Origin: Prostheceraeus crozeri
Lineage: Eukaryota > Platyhelminthes > Polycladida > Euryleptidae
Assembly: GCA_907163375.1 (NCBI GenBank)
Contig: CAJQUW010015408.1
Span: 55,462 to 119,461 of the forward strand
DNA: 64,000 bases
Direction: 5' to 3'
Part shown: positions 10,567 through 18,483 of the stretch, in pieces
Position numbering within the stretch: position 1 is the first letter of the stretch
How the letters are laid out: the number at the start of each line of letters is the position of its first letter
The notes under the pieces: model-generated
Databases searched by the model: none
Seen by the model: only the letters and a program-made list of their open reading frames with translations
Told to the model about the DNA's origin: nothing
Made by a program: the position numbers and the translations under genes

Positions 10567-11097
10567 ATGGATTGTGAGGGTGAACCTGTCCAGGAGCTCA
10601 GTGCTATTGCTATGAACAATTGGACATATCAGATTGTTAGTGTCTATCATCAACATGCCAACTGCGATCCCAATGTTGATCAATGGGCGAGAAAACACAT
10701 TCATGGACTTAATCTGAAATATTTGCAAGACTATGGCTTTTCTTGTGAGAGTGCTCTTCTTATTGACTTTAAACGATGGTTAGCTGCTTTCAATGTCATA
10801 CGCATCTTTTGTAATAATCCTGGTAAGGAGAGGAAAGTATTTCCCAATCTAATCATTGATGATATTTTGCTCCCGCCTTGGGATAGTAGAGTGAATCAAC
10901 ATTATCATGAAGTCACGAAACGTTTTAAGGATTTGTGTGTTCCTATTTTGTCTATTCGTTGTAGTAGCTACGTTCATAACCAATGCTTCTTTCCTCCTTA
11001 CCTCAACACTGCCAAAGTCCTGTATGGTTATCATTGCTCGCTGTATGATAGTTACCAGCTGTATCTATTTTATCTCTTTCAAACCATTGATTTATAA
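10567..11097 (+). CDS. DnaQ-like (DEDDh) 3'-5' exonuclease candidate
   Basis: 176 residues. The N-terminus MDCEGEPVQELSAI contains a DxE pair (residues 2 and 4) as in exonuclease motif I of the RNase H-like DEDD family. HIHGLN (44-49) fits the conserved His-x-x-Gly-Leu following it. Near the end H156-x4-D161 (YHCSLYDSY) fits motif III of the DEDDh type. These enzymes remove nucleotides from 3' ends of DNA or RNA. The polymerase of this element already has a proofreading domain, so a separate nuclease suggests repair, recombination or RNA processing. Assignment rests on motifs read by eye. Confidence 0.6.
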   Translation: MDCEGEPVQELSAIAMNNWTYQIVSVYHQHANCDPNVDQWARKHIHGLNLKYLQDYGFSCESALLIDFKRWLAAFNVIRIFCNNPGKERKVFPNLIIDDILLPPWDSRVNQHYHEVTKRFKDLCVPILSIRCSSYVHNQCFFPPYLNTAKVLYGYHCSLYDSYQLYLFYLFQTIDL

Positions 11098-11184
11098 TGC
11101 ATGCTTGTTACCGTTATTCAATAAATGTTACTATGAGAAGAGTTGTTGTTTTCATGCAATGGATGGGTTAGATAAAGGGCGATC

Positions 11185-11595
11185 ATGTCTTTCTCAAACG
11201 ACTGCGGAACATTACATTTTCATAGGCAAAGTTTAAAAGGAGCTGTTCAAGATTATGTGATAAATTTTCATAAAGATGAGACCGACATCGAAGCAGTGGT
11301 CGATGATGCTAGCACTCTATTTCTAGAGTTAATGAATACATTCTCTGATAGCATTATCATGGCGCGATTAGTTGCGAAAATTAAGTTTAGTCATTTTGGA
11401 AAGGAAGAGGTGGAAAGTCGCTCTTTCCATTTTGCTTCTTATTCAATGGAAGTGGTAGATCACCCCGAAGAATTTTTTAAAAGACATATGATAAAAATTG
11501 CTGAACGTCTTAACGCATTTAACCATCATGGCAGCAGTCTAGTGATTGAAGCGATTTCAGATATTCACATTCAACTTTCCATAAAGAAAAATTGA
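11185..11595 (+). CDS. Stand-alone relative of the polymerase N-terminal domain
   Basis: 136 residues. The segment EVVDHPEEFFKRHMIKI followed by AERLNAFN, SSLVIEAI and HIQLSI lines up with residues 196-240 of the polymerase in this element (EVVDCESWINFHI, then DKFNER, GLVFDGIE, IKITLL). The upstream ARLVAKIKF also matches the polymerase LIYLKIKY. So the element holds this alpha-beta domain twice: once fused to the polymerase and once free. The domain is widespread in invertebrate Polinton polymerases, but its role is not known to me; DNA or terminal-protein binding is a guess. A degenerate ATGCAAT lies about 30 bp before the start. Confidence 0.6.
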   Translation: MSFSNDCGTLHFHRQSLKGAVQDYVINFHKDETDIEAVVDDASTLFLELMNTFSDSIIMARLVAKIKFSHFGKEEVESRSFHFASYSMEVVDHPEEFFKRHMIKIAERLNAFNHHGSSLVIEAISDIHIQLSIKKN

Positions 11596-11597
11596 AA

Positions 11598-11921
11598 ATG
11601 CAGTGGTACTTGATTGTAGCACAACTGGTTTTCGAGCTATGTCTGCTCACTCTCGAAGTATATTCCTTCTGTACATGCGTCTATTATTTAGAAAAGGCTA
11701 GCAAATTCATATCTTCAAAAAGACTTGCTATAGACATCAGTAACGGTGAAACTATGTGTTGTGATGTATGTAAGCGAAAGGATGGAAATGAAAAGCGCAT
11801 CTTCAAGAGATATAAGCATGCTTTTTGTCAACGCTGTTTCATACGTAATTCCATTCAACTTTGCCAATGTAACCACTGTGATATTGCTCATTTCGAGTGT
11901 CACTTATGCCGCAATAGTTAG
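11598..11921 (+). CDS. Small zinc protein with hydrophobic N-terminus
   Basis: Begins right after the previous stop. Residues 3-30 are hydrophobic (WYLIVAQLVFELCLLTLEV) and could be a membrane anchor or signal. The C-terminal half has MCCDVCKRK, IFKRYKHAFCQRCF and CQCNHC, that is CxxC-FKR-CxxCF-CxC, a RING/treble-clef-like zinc site. An internal ATG at 11,754 would give the zinc part alone. The same spacing recurs in the second element at 58,954. A membrane-tethered ubiquitin ligase-like factor is possible but unproven. Confidence 0.55.
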   Translation: MQWYLIVAQLVFELCLLTLEVYSFCTCVYYLEKASKFISSKRLAIDISNGETMCCDVCKRKDGNEKRIFKRYKHAFCQRCFIRNSIQLCQCNHCDIAHFECHLCRNS

Positions 11922-11926
11922 TACCT

Positions 11927-11934
11927 ATGCAAAT
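11927..11934 (+). promoter_or_regulatory. ATGCAAAT motif before 11,973 gene
   Basis: ATGCAAAT lies 46 bp upstream of the start codon. One of six such sites before genes of the central block; candidate late-promoter element. Confidence 0.5.
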
Positions 11935-11972
11935 GTGATAAAGATAGGTTTTAGCAAAGACTAAGACGGAAA

Positions 11973-12332
11973 ATGGCGAAACGTAAAATGACGAACGTCG
12001 AAAAGTCTTCAAAGTTTTCTTCAGCCATTCAAGCTCTCCGACGAATGAAAGCAAATCAGCGATACAATGCTATACGACATGCTAACGATAAATTCATTTG
12101 TGAAATTATTTCTCATGTGAGGAAGTTGAGGACGAAGAAATTAGCGCCAAAACAACGAAAGTTACTTAAGCGATATGCTACGAAATTGCGTTTCATCTCC
12201 AATCCTAAAGTCACCCTTCAAAGAAAGAGGAAAACTCTAACACAAAAGGGCGGTTTCCTTTCAGCAATACTTCCAATGATAGCTCCTGCCGTGGGCAACC
12301 TATTGGGTAATATCTTTGGCTCTAAGCGTTAA
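11973..12332 (+). CDS. Basic virion protein with glycine-hydrophobic tail
   Basis: 119 residues. It is very basic, has a conserved core (KFICEIISHVRKL, LAPKQRKLLKRY), and ends in a QKGGFLSAILPMIAPAVG tail. This combination is common in Polintons and adintoviruses, where the tail resembles membrane-active or capsid-binding segments of adenovirus minor core proteins. It probably packs DNA or cements the capsid. The gene at 61,468 in the second element shares the core (KFIHDISNAL) but lacks the tail. Expression may be driven by the ATGCAAAT 46 bp upstream. Confidence 0.7.
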   Translation: MAKRKMTNVEKSSKFSSAIQALRRMKANQRYNAIRHANDKFICEIISHVRKLRTKKLAPKQRKLLKRYATKLRFISNPKVTLQRKRKTLTQKGGFLSAILPMIAPAVGNLLGNIFGSKR

Positions 12333-12334
12333 TT

Positions 12335-12342
12335 ATGCAAAT
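12335..12342 (+). promoter_or_regulatory. ATGCAAAT motif before the ATPase
   Basis: ATGCAAAT 29 bp upstream of the ATPase start at 12,364, just after the stop of the preceding gene. Confidence 0.5.
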
Positions 12343-12363
12343 GTTGAATCTCAAAGTAATAAA

Positions 12364-12980
12364 ATGGATTTCAGACTTCAATGTGATAAAGTTCTGACTG
12401 TATCAGGTCCATCTCATGCAGGTAAAACTGTTTTCACGCTGAATTTATTGGATAAAAGAAGGGAGTTGTTTAAGGAACCTATCAATCGAGTGATTTGGTG
12501 TTATGGTATTTATCAACCGTCCCTGTTTCAGGAATTGCAAAGTCGCAACTTTATTCGACATGAAGGAATTATTCCAGTGGATAAACTTCAGTCTAATGAT
12601 GTTGTTGTATTGGATGATTTATTAAAAGAAAGTAAGAATTCAAAGATGTTACAGATATGTTCACTCGTGCAGCACATCATAAAAGGTGCTTTATCATCTA
12701 TATCACACAAAATTTGTTTCCTGATGGAAAAGAAGCTCGTACACGAAACCTGAATACACACTATTATGCTATTTTCAAGAATCCGCGAGATAAAAGTCAA
12801 TTTGAAATTTTAGCGCGACAAGTTGCACCCAGAGGATCAAAAGCCTTAATTGAAATTTTTCAAGCAGCTACTGAAAAACCATACGGTTACTTATTCATTG
12901 ACTTTACGCAAGAGTGTCCGGAAGAATTTAGATTTCGAAGTGATATTTTGAAAACTCCCATGATTATCTACAAACTATGA
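12364..12980 (+). CDS. Packaging ATPase region (FtsK/HerA superfamily)
   Basis: Contains a Walker A P-loop (SGPSHAGKT) near the start and a Walker B (VVVLDDLL) about 70 residues later, then a YITQNLFP segment matching the sensor region. These are the hallmarks of the Polinton/adintovirus A32-like packaging ATPase, which pumps the DNA genome into preformed capsids. It sits in the expected place, just ahead of the integrase and capsid genes. Region size (about 200 residues) is normal for the family. Confidence 0.88.
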
Positions 12981-13669
12981 GTTCTTATTCTCGCATGATT
13001 GTTATTCCTCAGGATGAATATGTACAATTGACTGCCATGCAGCAAGTAAAGCAACCTCTTGCAAATCAAATGTATAGGAAAGAAATAGATTATCAGCAAA
13101 ATGTTCACATCAAAGATCCACATCGTGCTGTATTATTACAATCGGAAACTGTTGAGCAATTGAAAAACTTGAAGAATAAGATGCGTGACTCTGTATCGAC
13201 TGCTACACCTTTAGCATCTCGCGCACATGCCATATCTCTTTTCAACAGTATTGAACCCCATCTCAATGTAAATGATAGAGGAGAAATCATTACAGATGAA
13301 AATAAAGTGATTGATGCTTCACGTTATGAAGACTTGATTCAGTATGCGACACGTAGAAAGCGCCGTCAGGGCTATGTTCCACCTGGTTGGACATACTTTC
13401 TTAAACTATTGAAAAAGCATAATGTGCCAAAATTTGCTTTGAATAATGAGACATTGAAAGAACTTGATTCAACAGTGGCTACTGCTCCAATGCTTCAGAC
13501 GATGAAAATGCCAACAAATTGGTTTAAGACGTCACCTGCTACATCCCCTCCCACACTCACTAAGCAAACAAGAGGAAGAACTCGACGTAGATCTACATCA
13601 CCACTAAAACTAGTAAAAGGAAAACGTAAAACAGCTCCTCCTAGGAAATACATGTTCTCAGACTATTAA
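12977..13669 (+). CDS. Conserved Polinton protein, function unknown
   Basis: 230 residues; its start overlaps the end of the ATPase region. The N-terminal half looks helical and charged. The middle contains YATRRKRRQGYVPPGW and FLKLLKKHNVPKFAL, a small helical PPGW-containing module I know from Polinton-type proteins. The C-terminus is a basic, serine/threonine-proline tail (TRGRTRRRSTSPLK). Nucleic-acid binding or a virion core role is plausible from the tail. No catalytic motif was seen. Confidence 0.65.
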   Translation: MSSYSRMIVIPQDEYVQLTAMQQVKQPLANQMYRKEIDYQQNVHIKDPHRAVLLQSETVEQLKNLKNKMRDSVSTATPLASRAHAISLFNSIEPHLNVNDRGEIITDENKVIDASRYEDLIQYATRRKRRQGYVPPGWTYFLKLLKKHNVPKFALNNETLKELDSTVATAPMLQTMKMPTNWFKTSPATSPPTLTKQTRGRTRRRSTSPLKLVKGKRKTAPPRKYMFSDY

Positions 13670-13670
13670 T

Positions 13671-13886
13671 ATGAAGCAGATGTGTTGCTTGCCATGTAAT
13701 GAGCCGCCAGAGGTGAATGTCGTTGTCACTTGCACTTGCTGCGCCAGCTCTCATAATGAAACCCCTAAGCAATGTGAACACGATCGCAAAACCGCTAAAG
13801 CTAAATGCTGCAGTTGTTGTAAATGTAGAAAGGCAAGAAAACAAAAAGATGAGAAGGAGGAAAAAGAGTCAGTCGTCATCGACTGA
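13671..13886 (+). CDS. Small cysteine-rich protein
   Basis: 71 residues, starting two bases after the preceding stop. It has about thirteen cysteines in CxxC and CC arrangements (CCLPC, CTCC, CCSCCKC), then a highly charged tail. It overlaps the first codons of the integrase region in another frame. The cysteine density is unlike a chance frame, and a metal-binding role is likely. It could still be a by-product of the overlapping integrase start. Confidence 0.4.
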   Translation: MKQMCCLPCNEPPEVNVVVTCTCCASSHNETPKQCEHDRKTAKAKCCSCCKCRKARKQKDEKEEKESVVID

Positions 13887-14938
13887 GCGTTTGAAGTCAA
13901 TCTATTATGATGTAAAACATCCGGCAGGATTTGCATCGATCAAGAAATTATCAAAAGCGAGTGGTCTTCCACAATCACAAGTGAAACGATGGTTAAAGGG
14001 TCAGGCTACCTATACACTCCACAAACAAGCGAAAAAGAAGTACCGCACCCGCCATTATATTGTTCATGACATCGATGAACAGTGGCAAGCAGATTTTGTG
14101 CGATGTCGCCTCCATTTCAAAACATAACTCGGGCAATAATTTTATTTTAACCGTCATTGATATTTTCTCGCGTTATGCGTGGGCTCAACCTTTAAAAACT
14201 AAAGAAGGGAAAGGAGTAGCAAAAGCATTCCAAACAATTTTTCGAGAAGGTCGGATTCCAAAAAGAATTCAGAGTGATCAAGGAAAAGAGTTTGAAAATC
14301 ACCATGTGAGAAGATTATTTGAGAGGCATGACATTGAGTTGTTTAGTGTAAAGAGTGCTTATAAAGCTGCACTCGTTGAACGTTTTAATCGCACATTAAA
14401 AAATCGCTTGTGGCGACATTTTACTGCCAACTTGACACAAAATTGGACAAAGGTTCTACAAGATACACTCCATGCCTACAATCACTCTATCCATCGTTCT
14501 ATTGGACTCAGACCAGTAGATGTAAATGCTGACAATGTAGATAAAGTGCGCGAATCATTCCAACGTAAACGCACTCATGTGAAAAGTGATGTGAAAATTG
14601 GTGATAAAGTTCGTATCTCAAAAGTGAAAAGTGTTTTTGCTAAAGGGTACCTTCCGAATTGGACAGAGGAGGTATTTACAGTATCAAGGATTAATCAAAA
14701 AGACTCTCCAACCACCTACAAGTTGAAAGATTACGATAATGAAGAAATTGAGGGTAGCTTTTACCGCGATGAGATTGAGGTAGTCACTGAAAGTGAAACA
14801 TATTTGGTAGAGAAAATCATTCGATGTAAAAAACGGCAAGGTGAAGAATGGTGTCTTGTTAAATGGACTGGTTATCCTTCAAGTATGAACTCTTGGATGC
14901 GTCGTGCCGACATCTTTCATCTAAGTGATCGACAGTGA
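13849..14938 (+). CDS. Retroviral-type integrase region with chromodomain
   Basis: Order: a basic start; a helical DNA-binding module (LKSIYYDVKHPAGF, then KRWLKGQATYTLHK) typical of Polinton integrases; the DDE core (QWQADF; IQSDQGKEFEN; ALVERFNRTLKNR); a small barrel-like segment; and a C-terminal chromodomain (WCLVKWTGYPSSMNSW). The enzyme joins element ends to host DNA, giving the 6-bp duplication seen here. Chromodomains bind methylated histone tails and can direct insertion to particular chromatin. It is placed between the ATPase block and the capsid block, as in other Polintons. Confidence 0.9.
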
Positions 14939-14941
14939 TTC

Positions 14942-14949
14942 ATGCAAAG
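14942..14949 (+). promoter_or_regulatory. ATGCAAAG motif before 14,980 gene
   Basis: ATGCAAAG 38 bp upstream of the start codon of the virion-protein gene, directly after the integrase stop. Confidence 0.5.
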
Positions 14950-14979
14950 TTGTAACTAACAATGTTTAGGGTTTGAGCT

Positions 14980-15435
14980 ATGAATCCAACTGCCTCATTT
15001 TATTCACGACCCTCCTATGTAAGTGGTGGAGGACAAATTTACATCGGCGCTCGCCGCCAACGTGGAGGTAGCATACTTGGTGCACTGAAATCTGTTGTAG
15101 CACCTCTCATATCCAATGTCGGTAGATCTTTAAAACGAAATGTTTTAAGTAATGCCGTTGGCTTTGCTGGTGATGTTGCTAGTGATCTTTCCAGAGGTAG
15201 AAGTTTTAAGAGCAGTTTGTTGAATCGTGGGAAGGAACGCGGTTTAAAAACATTGAAGCAGACCTTTGCTGGTGTTACTCAAGGAAAGAAATCACCTAAA
15301 CGAATGAAAAAAGGAAGGAGGAAACATTGCGGAGCTGCTAAGGTGCGATCTTCAGTCAAAAGGCATTCACGCAAACGTCGCAGAGGTTCTAATCATTCAT
15401 CAGGCGCTAAACGACGACGCTGCTATAACTTCTAA
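14980..15435 (+). CDS. Adenovirus pVI/core-like minor virion protein
   Basis: 151 residues. The N-terminus is glycine-rich (SGGGQIYIGARRQRGG), then an amphipathic helical segment (SILGALKSVVAPLISNVGRS), then FAGDVASDLSRG, then a long lysine/arginine/serine tail. This is the widespread Polinton/adintovirus virion protein in which a membrane-active helix is combined with a DNA-binding tail, comparable to adenovirus pVI, pVII or pX. It ends 3 bp before the capsid gene, so both are likely made from the same transcript. Confidence 0.75.
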   Translation: MNPTASFYSRPSYVSGGGQIYIGARRQRGGSILGALKSVVAPLISNVGRSLKRNVLSNAVGFAGDVASDLSRGRSFKSSLLNRGKERGLKTLKQTFAGVTQGKKSPKRMKKGRRKHCGAAKVRSSVKRHSRKRRRGSNHSSGAKRRRCYNF

Positions 15436-15437
15436 TC

Positions 15438-16715
15438 ATGGAGTGTAAAACTTCCGGTTTTTGTTTGTTTGATCAACAAGCCATACAGACAGATATTCTT
15501 AGTTCAAGTATTGTAGATTATCATCCTCGAACAGCTGAGAATGCTGGCCCCATTGAATTTGTTATTCCTGGTGGTAGTGATGACTACATAGATTTGAGTT
15601 ATGCGATGCTTGATTTGAGGTTTAGAATTCAGCAAGCAGATGGAACTGCTATTGACGATGCACATAAAGTTGGACTGAACAATTTACCATTGACTACATT
15701 ACTTCGCGATGTTTCTCTAACGATTGGAGAGCAGCAGGTGGAAGGTGGTCAAAGCGATTATCCCTATAAATCATATTTCAATCATGTATCACAGTTTCAT
15801 CCAGCAGCACAAAAAAGTCATATGGAAGCCATGGGATGGTACAGAGATGAAGCAGGAAAATTTGATGTTGAAACAAACAGTGGCTTTGTAAAGCGATCTG
15901 CTATGATTAAAGATAGTAAAGTATGTCAGCTATATGGTCCGCTGAATTTAGACTTCTTTAGACAGTCAAAATTTTTACTCTGTAATACCAGCATACGACT
16001 CAAGCTGACATTGAATAAGCCTGAATTTGCGCTGAATGCATTTGCTAAAGTTGACAATTTTAGAATTCATGTGGAAGATATTGCACTTTACATTCGTCGA
16101 GTAGTACCGAATCCAAGTGTCATTAGAGGACATGCTGAAGGTCTTGACCGCCAAAATGCCATTTACCCCGTTCAGCATACAAAGCTTCTCACCTTTACAA
16201 TTCCGAAAGATCAAAAGAGTTTCATGAAAGATGGCCTCTTTCCATCGGAAGCACCGAAGCTCCTCATGGTGGCAATGGTTGAAAATGATGCATTTAATGG
16301 TAATATAAAGAAGAATCCTTTCAATTTTAAACACAATCAGTTAAGTGAAATTGCTTTACGTGTAAATGGTGTGAGTCATCCTGGTCCACCCTACAAACCA
16401 GATTTTGCTTCGGATCAATTTATGCGCAGTTATGTTGATTTTATGGATGTCTTTGGCTTTTACAATACGGATGACACCAACGGACTTACTATGAAAGAGT
16501 TTAAGAGTGGATATACTATTTATGCATTTGATTTGACTGCTGACAGCGATATTAGTGCACCCTATCGTCAAGCGAACGTGCCTCATAATATTCGTTTGGA
16601 TTTGACGTTCAAAAGAACACTACCTGAGACGATCAATGTATTAATTTATGCAGTCTTCGATTCAAATATTGAAATTACAAAGTATCGTGACGTGATTCTT
16701 CAGTATAATCGTTAA
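15438..16715 (+). CDS. Polinton capsid protein (double jelly-roll type, F54H12.2-like)
   Basis: 425 residues, uninterrupted. The N-terminal region ENAGPIEFVIPGG and YIDLSYAMLDLRFRI is the signature of the large 'F54H12.2-like' family found in invertebrate genomes and encoded by Polintons. LLRDVSLTIGEQQV and QLYGPLNLDFFRQSK follow as further conserved blocks. Length and beta-rich pattern fit a jelly-roll capsid protein, most likely the major one; distinguishing major from minor capsid by eye is not certain. It is preceded at 3 bp by the minor virion protein and overlaps the protease start, a compact late cluster. Confidence 0.82.
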   Translation: MECKTSGFCLFDQQAIQTDILSSSIVDYHPRTAENAGPIEFVIPGGSDDYIDLSYAMLDLRFRIQQADGTAIDDAHKVGLNNLPLTTLLRDVSLTIGEQQVEGGQSDYPYKSYFNHVSQFHPAAQKSHMEAMGWYRDEAGKFDVETNSGFVKRSAMIKDSKVCQLYGPLNLDFFRQSKFLLCNTSIRLKLTLNKPEFALNAFAKVDNFRIHVEDIALYIRRVVPNPSVIRGHAEGLDRQNAIYPVQHTKLLTFTIPKDQKSFMKDGLFPSEAPKLLMVAMVENDAFNGNIKKNPFNFKHNQLSEIALRVNGVSHPGPPYKPDFASDQFMRSYVDFMDVFGFYNTDDTNGLTMKEFKSGYTIYAFDLTADSDISAPYRQANVPHNIRLDLTFKRTLPETINVLIYAVFDSNIEITKYRDVILQYNR

Positions 16716-17176
16716 TGAGTTGGTTGACTGCTGACGATATTAAGACTAAAGTGCAGCGTAATGCAGACGAAGCGACGTTGAAAGCTTTCGATAATGTCTA
16801 TTCACTCGATACCTTACCACCTGCAGTAAATCACTATCCCATCTTTATTGTGCTAAACACTCATTCGCAGAATTTAGGCGGTGAGCATTGGAAAGCGATC
16901 TTTATTGGAGAAGACCGACGTGGTGAACTATTTGACTCTCTTGCTCAACCTCCAAATATACCAACACAGCAGTGGTTGAGAAAACATACGCGTCAATATC
17001 AGCGAAATGAACGCATACTACAACATCCACTTTCATCAACGTGTGGTGCTTTTGTACTGTACTTCATCTTAAAACGTTTACATGTATCTCGATTTGTATC
17101 TGTTATTCAAAACTTTTCATGTAATCCATCCTCTAATGAAAAAATGATTTGTAAGTTCTATCATGATTTGAAATAA
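16715..17176 (+). CDS. Adenovirus-type cysteine protease
   Basis: 153 residues, start codon overlapping the capsid stop. His58 in GGEHWKAIFI, Asp74 in GELFDSLA, Gln103 in ILQHP and Cys110 in SSTCGAFVLYF form the order expected for the C5/Ulp1-type virion maturation protease (adenain). The length is close to the family minimum. It should cut precursor virion proteins during assembly. It lies next to the capsid gene as in other Polintons. A short untranslated stretch separates it from the convergent minus-strand genes. Confidence 0.88.
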   Translation: MSWLTADDIKTKVQRNADEATLKAFDNVYSLDTLPPAVNHYPIFIVLNTHSQNLGGEHWKAIFIGEDRRGELFDSLAQPPNIPTQQWLRKHTRQYQRNERILQHPLSSTCGAFVLYFILKRLHVSRFVSVIQNFSCNPSSNEKMICKFYHDLK

Positions 17177-17201
17177 AAACATCATGTTGGAAAATTGTTT
17201 T

Positions 17202-17747
17202 TTATTTTACAATCCGCTGGGTACGTACATACTCGATGAGATAGTCTAGGATCACATTTGCTTGTACATGAGATTTTAGTCCAGTAATGATCACTTTACT
17301 ATTATGAAAGATTGCCACATGCACAGGTAACCAACAACTAATGAGAGCTGCAGGAAAAAGTTCGGGTTCATAACACAAATTGTAACTGCTGGTACGAATC
17401 TTCAAAAATGATACACTTTCACTCAATTGAGTAGAGATCACCATATTGTCCACAGTCAGATTCGACGTCACACACCTCTCCCTCTTCCATATCCGACGTA
17501 GTAGTCTTTGTAGCTCTAAGCGCATTGACTGCGCCGATGAATGAGAAAGGGTGCCGAGAATCTGTACAGTCCCATTTGGGAAGAGTTGAAGATTCCGTGA
17601 ATTGTTCATCTTCACCACTAACATTTGAGGTCGGCCCGGGTAATACTTGCTGTTTGGAAGGTGTAGGGGTAATGTTGTGAGATCGATTTTGGTGTAGAGT
17701 CTGAAGCGACGGAGAATGTTGACGATGGTGTAGCGATGGCGCTTCAT
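17202..17747 (-). CDS. TATA-binding-protein-like protein
   Basis: 181 residues from the ATG at 17,747, the size of a TBP core. The second half contains LCYEPELFPAAL, VAIFHNSKVIITGLKS and VILDYLIEYV, closely following the TBP repeat pattern (YEPELFP, then IFxSGKxxxTGAK). The first half has NSRNLQLFPNGTVQILG, a weaker version of the same repeat, so two TBP-like repeats can be traced. TBP bends promoter DNA and recruits polymerase; a viral version could direct element-specific transcription. It is convergent with the protease and overlaps the upstream minus-strand gene in a different frame. Fold assignment is by eye from motifs. Confidence 0.65.
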   Translation of the reverse strand: MKRHRYTIVNILRRFRLYTKIDLTTLPLHLPNSKYYPGRPQMLVVKMNNSRNLQLFPNGTVQILGTLSHSSAQSMRLELQRLLRRIWKRERCVTSNLTVDNMVISTQLSESVSFLKIRTSSYNLCYEPELFPAALISCWLPVHVAIFHNSKVIITGLKSHVQANVILDYLIEYVRTQRIVK

Positions 17748-18069
17748 GATGAAAAAATGAGTAAATTGAGCGATGTACCTTCCTTTTATACTTTTCCCAA
17801 CTACCTTGATGAAATGTGAAGTTAGTATGGAGTTGGGAATGATAGAGTTGAATTCGCCGATTGTTGACGCGCAACCAGACGCGATTTCCAATACGTGAAT
17901 GTCTTTTCATATAGAAGTATTTCAAATCCTTCATGATATGATGTGGAGATTGAAAATGACGATAAGATAAAGCAAACTCTCTTTTCACATTTCCAGTTGA
18001 GTCTTTGAAATAGACGTTTCGATCATGATCCGTTTCAATACGTTGTAGGGAATCTAATTTCCAACTCAT
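17419..18069 (-). CDS. PC4-like small protein, copy 2, with acidic extension
   Basis: 216 residues. Residues 1-105 match the neighbouring gene at 18,092-18,448 along their length (LDSLQ, FKDSTGNV, HHIMKDLKYF, NRRIQLYHS, WEKYKRKVHRSI), so the two are a tandem duplication. The pattern 'basic strand, GITLTxxQF, helix' recalls PC4-type single-strand DNA-binding coactivators, but this is tentative. The C-terminal extension is serine/threonine-rich and ends acidic (DMEEGEVCDVESD). It overlaps the TBP-like gene in another frame for about 330 bp. ATGCAAAT lies 28 bp upstream. Confidence 0.55.
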   Translation of the reverse strand: MSWKLDSLQRIETDHDRNVYFKDSTGNVKREFALSYRHFQSPHHIMKDLKYFYMKRHSRIGNRVWLRVNNRRIQLYHSQLHTNFTFHQGSWEKYKRKVHRSIYSFFHHEAPSLHHRQHSPSLQTLHQNRSHNITPTPSKQQVLPGPTSNVSGEDEQFTESSTLPKWDCTDSRHPFSFIGAVNALRATKTTTSDMEEGEVCDVESDCGQYGDLYSIE

Positions 18070-18091
18070 GTTGCGTGGTAGTCATGTCTGA

Positions 18092-18448
18092 TTAAGATTT
18101 GCATAGTAGGGCGATGAACTCACGACGAATAAATGTCATGATGGAGCGATGTATGTATCTTCTATACTTCTCCCAATTGTATTTGCGAAATGAGAAACAG
18201 TTTGCGGAATGAGAATGGTAGATTTGAATTTCATTTCTGTAATGTTGAAGCCAAACTTGATCACCCAAGGAGATGAATCTTAATGTTTCAAAATATTCCA
18301 AATCCCTCATGATATCATTGAGGTTGACAAATTGTCGCCATGTTAATGTAATACCTCTTGATGTATGACCATGAGAATTTTTGAAATGTACGTTTCCATC
18401 ACGATCAACTCTGATATATTGTAGAGAGTCCAAAATCCAAGTCTTCAT
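18092..18448 (-). CDS. PC4-like small protein, copy 1
   Basis: About 118 residues from the ATG at 18,448. It carries WILDSLQYIRVDRDGNVHF, then RGITLTWRQFVNLNDIM, DQVWLQHYRNEIQIYHS and WEKYRRYIHRSI. It is a paralogue of the downstream gene at 17,419-18,069 but ends without the acidic extension. The GITLTWRQF stretch resembles the strand-helix step of PC4-like transcription cofactors, a family reported in large DNA viruses and seen in Polintons as short reading frames. Its divergent neighbour at 18,484 shares the 36-bp intergenic space. Confidence 0.55.
   Translation of the reverse strand: MKTWILDSLQYIRVDRDGNVHFKNSHGHTSRGITLTWRQFVNLNDIMRDLEYFETLRFISLGDQVWLQHYRNEIQIYHSHSANCFSFRKYNWEKYRRYIHRSIMTFIRREFIALLCKS
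18097..18104 (-). promoter_or_regulatory. ATGCAAAT motif before 18,069 gene
   Basis: On the minus strand ATGCAAAT ends 28 bp upstream of the start codon at 18,069. Confidence 0.5.
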
Positions 18449-18454
18449 GATGTT

Positions 18455-18462
18455 ATGCAAAC
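18455..18462 (+). promoter_or_regulatory. ATGCAAAC motif between divergent genes
   Basis: ATGCAAAC is 22 bp before the plus-strand start codon at 18,484 and sits in the short gap to the minus-strand gene at 18,448. Confidence 0.5.
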
Positions 18463-18483
18463 ACGCAGATCAGCAATATCAAA

